A stretch of 55,737 nucleotides of DNA from an uncultured Kiritimatiellota bacterium. GTDB lineage: Bacteria > Verrucomicrobiota > Kiritimatiellia > RFP12 > UBA1067. A program made the position numbers and the translations under genes. Below the pieces are notes generated by a model. That model was given only the letters and a program-made list of their open reading frames with translations. It was not told the origin of the DNA and did no database searches. Of this stretch, positions 49,278 through 55,737 are shown piece by piece. Location: contig CAKUCX010000016.1 in the NCBI GenBank assembly GCA_934643865.1, forward strand, positions 1 to 55,737, written 5' to 3'. Position 1 is the stretch's first letter. Each line of letters starts with the position of its first letter.

Positions 49278-52112
49278 GTGAAGAAGCTGTTCATCATCGA
49301 CCTCATGCCGTTCCTCTATCGGGGGCATTTCGTGTTCCTGCGCAGTCCGCGCATGACGAGCACGGGGCTCAACGTCTCCGCCCTCATCGGTTTCGCGAAC
49401 GGCGTCACCTCCATCCTCGGCGAATACGGGCCCACGCACGCGGTGCTCGCGATGGACCCCGGCGGGCCCACGTTCCGCCACGAGGCGTATCCGCCGTACA
49501 AGGCGCAGCGCGAGCAGATGCCCGAAGACCTCGCGGCGAACATCCCCTACGCCTTCGAGCTCGCCGAGGCGCTGGGCCTCCCCGTCGTCCGCAAGGAGGG
49601 CTTCGAGGCCGATGACGTGATGGGCACGCTCGCGACGCGGGCGGCGCAGGAGGGCTTCGAGGTCTACTGCGCGACGCCGGACAAGGACGCCGCGCAGCTC
49701 GTGGGGCCGCACATCCGCCTCTTCCGCCCCGGCCACGGCAAGGAGGGGCCGACCATCTACGACGAGGCGCGCGTGAAGGAGCACTGGTCGCTCGCCGCCC
49801 CCGCGCAGATGATCGACTACCTCGCCCTCGCGGGCGACACGTCCGACAACATCCCCGGCATCAGGGGCGTCGGCGAGAAGACGGCCAGTACTCTGCTCGC
49901 CCAGTATGGCAGCGTGGAGGAGATCATCGCCCACGCGGGCGAGATCAAGGGCCGGCTCGGCGAGCGGATCGCCGCCGGGGCCGAGGACGCGAAGATGTCG
50001 AAGTTCCTCACGACGATCCGCCGGGACGTGCCGTTGGGGGACATCGACTGGAATGCCTTCGCCCGCCCGCCGCTCGACGGGGAGCGGGTCGCCGCCGTCT
50101 GCGCGAAGTACGAGCTGAACCGCCTCGCGAAGCGCCTCCTGGGGCGCGCGCTCCCCGTGGCGCCCGCGCCCCTCGCCCCGGCCGCGTCCGACGCGGCGGC
50201 GGCGCCGGTCGTCCTCTCGTCCCTCGCCGACTGGCCGCACGACTACCGGCTCGTGACGACCGAGGCGGCGGCGCGCGAACTCGCGGCAACGCTGGAGGCC
50301 GCGCCGACGTTCGCGTTCGACACCGAGACGACGGGCATGGACGCCCGCACGGTCGACCTGGTGGGGATGAGCTTCGCGACGGAACCGGGCCGGGCGTGGT
50401 ACGTGGCCGTGCCGCCGCACGGGGGCGGGCCGGCGGAGGCGTCCTCCAACGACCTCTTCGTCCACGCCGCGCGGACGGCGGCGCGGCCCGCCGCGCGCGA
50501 GGCCGCCCGGCGTTTCGTCCAGATCTTCGCCCGCGCCTTCGCCGACCCCTCGAAGACGCTCGTCGCGCAGAACGGGAAGTACGACCGGACCGTGCTGGAG
50601 CGCTACGGCATCGTCTTCGGCTCGACGGTGCGCGACACGATGCTCGAACACTACGTGACGGACGCGGCGGCGCGGCACGGGCTGGACGCGCTCGCCCGCG
50701 AGTTCCTGCGCTACGACCCCGTCCCGATCACGCGCCTCATCGGCGAGAAGGAGCGGGGCCGCGAGCAGAAGAACATGGCCGATCTGCCGCCGGAGGCGAT
50801 CTGCGACTATGCGGCGGAGGATGCGGACGTGGCGCTGCGCCTCGACGCCGTGCTGCGCCCGCGCGCGGCGGCGATGGGCGCGCTGCCCGCCCTTGAGCAA
50901 AGCGAGGAGCCGCTTGTGCCCGTCCTCGTGGAAATGGAGCGCGAGGGCGTGAAGATCGACGTCTCCGCGCTCGGGAAGTACGGCCTCGCGCTCGACCGCG
51001 AGATCACGGCGCGCGCGGCCGAGATCCTCTCGTATGGCGACCCGGGGCTCAACATCGACTCGCCGAAGCAGCTGGCGGACCTGCTCTACGTGAAGCTGGG
51101 GCTCAGGCCGAAGGGGGCGAAGAAGATGCAGGGTGGCCTCTTCTCGACGGACGAGAAGGCCCTGCAGACCGTCCTCGACGACCACCCCGTCGTCCGCAAG
51201 ATCCTCGACTACCGCGCCTGCGCGAAGCTGAAGTCCACCTACGTGGACAAGCTGCCGCAGTGCATCGACCCCGCCGACGGGCGCGTCCACACGACCTTCT
51301 CGCAGTCCTTCGCCGAGACGGGCCGCCTCTCCTCCTCGGACCCCAACCTGCAGAACATCCCCGTCCGCACGGAGCGCGGCAAGCTCATCCGCGCCGCCGT
51401 CGTGCCGCGCGACGCCGGCCATCTGCTCGTCTCCGCCGACTACTCGCAGATCGAGCTGCGCATCATGGCCGCGATGAGTGGCGACGAATCCATGCTCGAC
51501 GCCTTCGCGCACGGCGCCGACATCCACCGCGAGACGGCCGCGCGCGTCTACGACGTGATGCCCGCGCTCGTGACGGACGACATGCGCCGCACGTGCAAGA
51601 TGGTCAACTTCGGCATCATCTACGGCATCTCCGCCTTCGGCCTCTCCCAGCGCCTCCACATCCCGCGCAAGGAGGCCGCAGGCCTCATCGACACCTACTT
51701 CAGGCTCTATCCGAAGATCCGCGCGTTCATGGATACGTCCATCGCCAAGGCGCGCGAGGCCGGCTACGCCGTCACCGCGCTCGGCCGCCGCCGCACGCTG
51801 CGCGACATCGCCTCGCGCAACGCGACGGCGCGCCAGAGCGCCGAGCGCGACGCGATCAACACGCCCATCCAGGGAACCGCCGCCGACCTCATCAAGCTCG
51901 CGATGGTGCGGGTGGACCGCGCGCTCAAGGCGGCGGGCCTGCGGGCGAAGATGATCCTGCAGATCCACGACGAACTTCTCTTCGACGTGCCGAAGGACGA
52001 GGTGGAGCAGGTCAAGGCGCTCGCGAAGCGCGAGATGGAGGGCGCGATGTCCCTCGGCGTGCCGCTCGACGTCTCCGTGGGCGTGGGCGCCAACTGGCTG
52101 GAGGCGCACTGA
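49278..52112 (+). CDS. polA: DNA polymerase I
   Basis: 944 residues. Repair and Okazaki-fragment processing. Three domains: 5'-3' exonuclease (1 to about 290: IIDLMPFLYRGHF, EADDVMGTLA, TPDKDAAQL, GDTSDNIPGIRGVGEKTA); 3'-5' proofreading exonuclease with acidic residues kept (FAFDTETTGMD near 350, NGKYDRTVL, CDYAAEDADVA); polymerase (DYSQIELRIMA near 720, RRTCKMVNFGIIYGIS, QIHDELLFDVP near 897). GTG start, 7 nt after an extended -10 box and with no ribosome binding site, so a leaderless GTG-initiated mRNA is likely. TGATG overlap with the next gene. Confidence 0.96.
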   Translation: MKKLFIIDLMPFLYRGHFVFLRSPRMTSTGLNVSALIGFANGVTSILGEYGPTHAVLAMDPGGPTFRHEAYPPYKAQREQMPEDLAANIPYAFELAEALGLPVVRKEGFEADDVMGTLATRAAQEGFEVYCATPDKDAAQLVGPHIRLFRPGHGKEGPTIYDEARVKEHWSLAAPAQMIDYLALAGDTSDNIPGIRGVGEKTASTLLAQYGSVEEIIAHAGEIKGRLGERIAAGAEDAKMSKFLTTIRRDVPLGDIDWNAFARPPLDGERVAAVCAKYELNRLAKRLLGRALPVAPAPLAPAASDAAAAPVVLSSLADWPHDYRLVTTEAAARELAATLEAAPTFAFDTETTGMDARTVDLVGMSFATEPGRAWYVAVPPHGGGPAEASSNDLFVHAARTAARPAAREAARRFVQIFARAFADPSKTLVAQNGKYDRTVLERYGIVFGSTVRDTMLEHYVTDAAARHGLDALAREFLRYDPVPITRLIGEKERGREQKNMADLPPEAICDYAAEDADVALRLDAVLRPRAAAMGALPALEQSEEPLVPVLVEMEREGVKIDVSALGKYGLALDREITARAAEILSYGDPGLNIDSPKQLADLLYVKLGLRPKGAKKMQGGLFSTDEKALQTVLDDHPVVRKILDYRACAKLKSTYVDKLPQCIDPADGRVHTTFSQSFAETGRLSSSDPNLQNIPVRTERGKLIRAAVVPRDAGHLLVSADYSQIELRIMAAMSGDESMLDAFAHGADIHRETAARVYDVMPALVTDDMRRTCKMVNFGIIYGISAFGLSQRLHIPRKEAAGLIDTYFRLYPKIRAFMDTSIAKAREAGYAVTALGRRRTLRDIASRNATARQSAERDAINTPIQGTAADLIKLAMVRVDRALKAAGLRAKMILQIHDELLFDVPKDEVEQVKALAKREMEGAMSLGVPLDVSVGVGANWLEAH

Positions 52113-53350
52113 TGGCGACGCGCCCCGAACTGCTCGCCCCCGCCGGGGACATGACGTGCCTGCAGGCGGCGCTCGACGCCGGCGCGGACGCAGTGTACCT
52201 CGGTCTTGCAGACTTCAACATGCGCGCGCGCTCGGGCGTCAACTTCACGCGCGAGACGCTGCCCGAGGCGTCCCGGCGCTGCCGCGCGCGCGGCGTGAAG
52301 CTCTACCTTGCGCTCAACTCGATTGTCTTCGAGGGCGAACTTGCCGCCGTGGAGGACCTGATCGTCTTCGCGAAGCCCCTCGTCGACGCCTTCATCGTCG
52401 CGGACTGGGGCGTGATCGCCCTCTGCCGGAAGTACGGCGCGGCGTTCCACGTCTCCACGCAGATGAGCTGTTCCAATTCCCTTGCCGCGCGCTTCCTGAA
52501 GGAGCAGGGCGCCGCGCGCGTCGTCCTCGCCCGCGAGTGTACGCTCGGGGAGGTGCGCGAGATCGCGCGCACGGCGGGCGTCGAGGTCGAGGCGTTCGTC
52601 CACGGCGCGCAGTGCGTGGCCGAGTCGGGGCGCTGCCTCCTCTCGCACGAGGCGTACGGGTGCAGCGCGAACCGCGGCGCCTGCCACCAGCCCTGCCGCC
52701 GGCGCTTCCTCATCAAGGCCGTGGACCGCTATGTGGACAAGGACGGCAAGGCGATCCACGACGCGGACGCGGAATTCGAGGTGACGCCGCACACCGTCCT
52801 CTCCGCCAAGGACCTCTGCTCCCTGCCGTTCCTCGACCAGCTCGTCGCCTCGGGCGTCGCCTCGTTCAAGATCGAGGGCCGCGCCCGCAAGCCCGAGTAC
52901 GTGTACACCGTCGTGCGCGCCTACCGCGCCGCGCTTGACGCGATCCAGGCGGGCACGTTCACGCCCGCCCTCGCCGCGCGCCTCGTCGAGGAGACGAAGG
53001 CGGTCTTCCACCGGGAGTACGGCACGGGGCTCTTCTACGGGCGTCCGGGTGCGGACCAGTACACGGACCAGGAGGATTCCCTTGCGACGACCGTGAAGCG
53101 CCACGCGGGAATCGTCCTCGACTACTTCCTCAAGGCCGGCATTGCGCAGGTGCAGATCCAGGACCACCCCCTCGCGGTTGGCGACACCGTGCAGGTCCAC
53201 GGCCCCACGACGGGCGTCGTGGAGGTGGCGATCGCCTCCCTCCGCCGCGACGACGCGGTGCTGGCGTCTGCGGCGCGCGGCACGTGGGCGACCTTCCCCT
53301 GTCCGCGCGTCCGCGTGGGCGACAAGGTGTTCTTCATGGAGACGAGATAA
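52112..53350 (+). CDS. U32-family protein (RNA hydroxylation type)
   Basis: 412 residues. N-terminal ELLAPAGDMTCLQAALDAGADAVYLGL and FVHGAQCVAESGRCLLS, then a Cys-rich site (AYGCSANRGACHQPCRR) typical of U32 proteins, where four Cys bind a cluster, and SFKIEGRARKPEYV. Once called collagenase-like peptidases, members such as TrhP and RlhA are needed for tRNA or 23S rRNA hydroxylation. Which of these applies is not fixed here. Translation coupled to polA by TGATG. Confidence 0.88.
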   Translation: MATRPELLAPAGDMTCLQAALDAGADAVYLGLADFNMRARSGVNFTRETLPEASRRCRARGVKLYLALNSIVFEGELAAVEDLIVFAKPLVDAFIVADWGVIALCRKYGAAFHVSTQMSCSNSLAARFLKEQGAARVVLARECTLGEVREIARTAGVEVEAFVHGAQCVAESGRCLLSHEAYGCSANRGACHQPCRRRFLIKAVDRYVDKDGKAIHDADAEFEVTPHTVLSAKDLCSLPFLDQLVASGVASFKIEGRARKPEYVYTVVRAYRAALDAIQAGTFTPALAARLVEETKAVFHREYGTGLFYGRPGADQYTDQEDSLATTVKRHAGIVLDYFLKAGIAQVQIQDHPLAVGDTVQVHGPTTGVVEVAIASLRRDDAVLASAARGTWATFPCPRVRVGDKVFFMETR

Positions 53351-53351
53351 G

Positions 53352-54221
53352 ATGGACCTCTACTATTTCGGCATGTTCGGCATGTTCGCCTGTGCGATGG
53401 GGGCGTGCGTCGCGAGTTTCCTGAACGTCTGCATCTGGCGCCTCCCGCGCGGGGAGAGCGTGGTGAGCCCGCCGTCGCACTGCCCGAACTGCAACGCGCG
53501 GATCAAGTGGTACCAGAACATCCCGATCCTGAGCTGGTGCTGCCTACGCGGCCGCTGCGCGAACTGCCACAAGCCGATCTCCATCCGCTACACGGTCGTG
53601 GAACTGCTGGGTGCGGCCCTGTTCCTGCTCGCGTACCTCCAGTGGGGAATGCCGTTCTTCCTCGGGCTGGAACCGGCGCTGGGGCTGCAGAAGCTGACGT
53701 GCCTGTGGGCCGTGCCGGTCTTCTGGCTTGTCTTCACGGGACTGATCCTCGGCTCGTTCATCGACCTCGCGCATTTCTACCTGCCGGACCGCGTGACGAT
53801 CGGCGGGATGATCCTCGGCGTACCGCTCAGCTACCTCGTCCCCGAACTGCAGGGCGAGACGGCGCGCCTGCCCGCGCTCTGCTGGTCGCTGGGCGGGCTG
53901 GCCTTCGGCTTCGTGTTCCTCTGGCTCATCGGGTTCGTCTTCTCGAAGATCGTGAAGAAGGAGGCGCTGGGGTTTGGGGACGTGAAGCTCATCGGCGCCA
54001 TCGGCGCGTTCTTCGGCCCCGCCGCCGTCCTCTTCGCGATCATCGTCTCGTCCTTCGTGGGGGCGGTCGTCGGGCTTGCGCTGATTCTGCGTGGGAAGGC
54101 GAAGCTGGGGGGCTTCACGGCGGTGCCGTATGGCCCGTTCCTCGCCCTCGGCGCGGTCACGTGGATGTTCTGGGGCCCGCGCATCCTCGACTGGTACCTG
54201 CGGCTCAACGCGGCGCGCTGA
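53352..54221 (+). CDS. pilD: Prepilin peptidase / N-methyltransferase
   Basis: 289 residues, inner-membrane protein with about eight helices. Cleaves and methylates type IV prepilins or pseudopilins. Zinc-type Cys tetrad C44/C47 and C69/C72 (CPNC, CANC) in the N-terminal cytoplasmic loop. Aspartyl protease residues D146 (FYLPDRVT) and D210 (GFGDVKL), 64 apart as in characterised family members. ATG one base after the U32 gene stop. Serves the secretin system at the left edge. Confidence 0.95.
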   Translation: MDLYYFGMFGMFACAMGACVASFLNVCIWRLPRGESVVSPPSHCPNCNARIKWYQNIPILSWCCLRGRCANCHKPISIRYTVVELLGAALFLLAYLQWGMPFFLGLEPALGLQKLTCLWAVPVFWLVFTGLILGSFIDLAHFYLPDRVTIGGMILGVPLSYLVPELQGETARLPALCWSLGGLAFGFVFLWLIGFVFSKIVKKEALGFGDVKLIGAIGAFFGPAAVLFAIIVSSFVGAVVGLALILRGKAKLGGFTAVPYGPFLALGAVTWMFWGPRILDWYLRLNAAR

Positions 54222-54227
54222 GGGGCG

Positions 54228-54965
54228 ATGGGACCGCAGACGGATGAGATCCGCCGTCTCTTCACGCGGATTGCGGGGCGCTACGACCTCCTCAACCGGG
54301 CACTCACGTTCGGCCTCGACCTTTCGTGGCGGCGGCGGGCCCTTGCGCTGCTTGAGGCGCCCACGCGCGTCCTCGACCTCGCGACGGGGACGGGCGACCT
54401 CGCCCTCGGCCTCGCGCGCCGGTTTCCGCGCGCCCAGGTGACGGGCCTCGACCTCACGCCCGCGATGCTGGCGATCGCCCGCCGCCGGATTGCCCGCGCG
54501 GGCTATGCGGCGCGCGTTGCTTTCATGGAAGGGGACGCCACCCGTCTGCCGTTCCCCGACGGAGCGTTCGACACGGTGACGTGCGCGTTCGGTTTCCGAA
54601 ATTTTCCCGATCCGGCGGCCGCGCTTGCGGAGGCGGCCCGCGTCCTCGTGCCGGGCGGGACGCTCCTTGTCCTCGAATTCTTCCGGCCCGCCTCGCGCGT
54701 CTGCGCCGCCGCGACGTCCGCCTGGCTGCGCCTCGTCGCGCCGCTTGCCGCCGCGCCGGGCACGCGCGCGGACTACGCCTATCTGCGCACGTCCATCGCG
54801 CGGATGTGCCCCGCATCGGCTTTTGCGGGCTGGGCGCGCGCCGTCGGCTTGTCCCTTTCACGCGCGGCGTTCTACCTCCCCGCCTGCCACTGCCTCGTCT
54901 TCCGCAAGGACGGGGCCGTGGCAAGACCTCCTGCGGCTGCCCGCGTCGCATTGAACTTGCCGTGA
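54228..54965 (+). CDS. ubiE: Demethylmenaquinone / ubiquinone methyltransferase, UbiE family
   Basis: 245 residues. SAM-dependent C-methylation in quinone synthesis; in an anaerobe most likely demethylmenaquinone. Family motifs: FTRIAGRYDLLNRALTFGLD, VLDLATGTGDLAL (SAM loop), GLDLTPAMLAIAR, EGDATRLPFPDGAFDTVTCAFGFRNF and LEFFRP. Seven nt after pilD with AGGGGC as a weak ribosome binding site. Last gene of the polA-U32-pilD run. Confidence 0.93.
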   Translation: MGPQTDEIRRLFTRIAGRYDLLNRALTFGLDLSWRRRALALLEAPTRVLDLATGTGDLALGLARRFPRAQVTGLDLTPAMLAIARRRIARAGYAARVAFMEGDATRLPFPDGAFDTVTCAFGFRNFPDPAAALAEAARVLVPGGTLLVLEFFRPASRVCAAATSAWLRLVAPLAAAPGTRADYAYLRTSIARMCPASAFAGWARAVGLSLSRAAFYLPACHCLVFRKDGAVARPPAAARVALNLP

Positions 54966-55011
54966 TACGCCCTTATCCCGATTTCCGGGGGAATCAGGGG
55001 CTTGTCAAAAC

Positions 55012-55040
55012 CGGGCGAAGGACGCTCCCGATGTTTTTTT
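55012..55040 (+). terminator. Rho-independent-like terminator after ubiE
   Basis: CGGG and CG pair with CG and CCCG around AAGGA, with a two-base bulge, then ATG and seven T. Lies about 50 nt after the stop. Confidence 0.5.
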
Positions 55041-55045
55041 GACGG

Positions 55046-55067
55046 GCGCGGGCCGTGTCGCCCGCGC
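55046..55067. repeat. GC-rich inverted repeat
   Basis: GCGCGGGC-CGTGTC-GCCCGCGC, perfect 8-bp arms right after the T-run. Possibly a second transcription-ending stem for the opposite direction. Confidence 0.5.
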
Positions 55068-55084
55068 TTCGCACGGGGATGTAC

Positions 55085-55177
55085 ATCCTGACAGGCAAGG
55101 GATGTGAAATCCTGACAGGCAAGTTTCGGGTCAATCTTGACAGGAAAATGATGGGAATGTAAACCTTGATAGGCAAG
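55085..55177 (+). repeat. Four direct repeats of about 15 nt
   Basis: ATCCTGACAGGCAAG at 55085 and 55109 (exact), ATCTTGACAGGAAAA at 55134 and ACCTTGATAGGCAAG at 55163. Spacing is 24, 25 and 29 nt, so the 5' ends fall roughly every two to three helical turns. Gaps are too short for CRISPR spacers. Confidence 0.8.
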
Positions 55178-55239
55178 CGATGGGCAAGAACCGGGAACGT
55201 GTCTGCTTCTCGCCGTGCCTGAGGCTGCCAAAACAAACC

Positions 55240-55737
55240 TGGGGAGCGCCGCAATTCATTGCGGCCGAACGTATCACGGCCGAACCCGCCACGCCGCGCG
55301 CCGCGTGGAGGGCCACAATCTCCAAACCCCTCACGCCGCGCGCCGCGACGGATTTCAAGAGATACGGCTTCAAGCAAGAATACGGCTTTCAAGAAAGATT
55401 ATTACGCGCTAAAATCTCATTGCCTCCCGACCATTACATCCCGCCTTGCCCTGCCGAATCCGCACTCTTGGCGTCTTCGAGATTATTACGCGGTGAAATC
55501 TCATTATGTTCCGACTTGCGCGGCCGAACCCGCCACGCCGCGCGCCGCGACGGCTTCCAGGCACGATACGGCTTTCGGGCGAGATTATTACGCGCTGAAA
55601 TCTCATGGTGTCCCGACCATTACATCCCGCCTTGCCCTGCCGAATCCGCACTCTTGGCGCCTTCGAGATTATTACGCGGTGAAATCTCATTATGTTCCGA
55701 CTTGCGCGGCCGAACCCGCCACGCCGCGCGCCGCGAC
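55240..55737. repeat. 186-bp tandem repeats carrying a TGAGATTT...GCGTAA motif
   Basis: One full 186-bp unit (55397-55582), a second from 55583 running off the right edge, and a degenerate copy at 55240-55396. Each unit has two copies of a 24-bp motif with GATTATTACGCG and AAATCTCAT (at 55397, 55481, 55583, 55667). The motif is, on the other strand, the core of the terminal repeats at 23734 and 25156. The rest is rich in GCCGCGCGCCGCG. No gene from 54966 to the edge. Confidence 0.9.

Noticed and set aside
55085..55177. Possible CRISPR-like array of four repeats
   Set aside because: Repeats are only 15 nt and gaps 9-14 nt, too short for spacers.
55409..55690. 93-codon minus-strand frame with repeated MRFHRVIIS
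   Set aside because: The peptide repeat simply mirrors the 186-bp DNA repeat. No ribosome binding site or promoter.

Overview
The window reads as a high-GC (roughly two thirds G+C), gene-dense chromosomal segment of a Gram-negative anaerobe. My best inference is the PVC superphylum, probably Kiritimatiellota or a near relative. The pointers are a pilus-type secretin with a TPR-like N-terminal part, a Bacteroides-style PurF, a type III glutamine synthetase, a pyrophosphate-dependent phosphofructokinase, glutaminyl-tRNA synthetase, a glycyl-radical activase, a 29-residue AURKAIP1/COX24-like ribosomal protein, and many families of short dispersed repeats. No 16S gene is present, so the placement rests on gene content only.

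Layout. 1-7757: 3' part of a secretin gene, then tightly coupled coaE, rho, pfp and ispE. 7766-9832: a copper module (CsoR-type operator and promoter, csoR, P1B ATPase without a nucleotide-binding domain). 9905-9998: tRNA-Ser(GCT), overlapped antisense by the end of a PAS-AraC regulator gene. 10956-20964: an accessory carbohydrate cluster with a secreted beta-helix protein, two paralogous secreted (beta/alpha)8 glycosidase-like proteins, a glycyl-radical-enzyme activase and a GH31 enzyme. 21127-23454: PLP decarboxylase and spermidine synthase. 23525-25212: repeat-rich DNA holding a candidate new mobile element, with terminal inverted repeats around a 371-residue unknown protein. 25213-33516: nitrogen assimilation, with gltB-gltD facing glnN across an intergenic region that carries two sigma-54 promoters pointing outward. 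33518-37910: purF, a PhoR/PhoB-like two-component pair on the minus strand, and a sirtuin. 38053-41862: hisG, a tiny ribosomal protein, a small membrane protein, nadC, nadD and coaB, separated by palindromic and tandem repeats. 41935-49222: a conserved unknown with a possible Cys-His-Asp triad, glgB, a Tat-exported Gfo/Idh/MocA protein, a small surface-repeat protein and glnS. 49278-54965: polA, a U32 protein, prepilin peptidase and ubiE/menG. 54966-55737: no gene, only repeats.

How the genes work together. The secretin and prepilin peptidase serve a type IV pilus or type II secretion system. GS-GOGAT appears to be controlled as one nitrogen regulon by sigma-54. nadC and nadD supply NAD, which the nearby sirtuin consumes. 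coaE and coaB serve CoA synthesis.

Two expression habits recur. Many promoters are extended -10 elements of the form TGG-TA(T/A/G)A(A/C)T with little or no -35 box. Several of them lie exactly 7 nt upstream of a start codon, so leaderless mRNAs are likely. Three genes are preceded by very short ORFs whose stop codon overlaps the next start.

Several repeat families connect different parts of the window: (TTAACYAC)n octamers, 29-bp hairpin repeats, palindromes with an ACGTC core, and a TGAGATTT...GCGTAA motif found both at the ends of the candidate mobile element and in 186-bp tandem repeats at the right edge.
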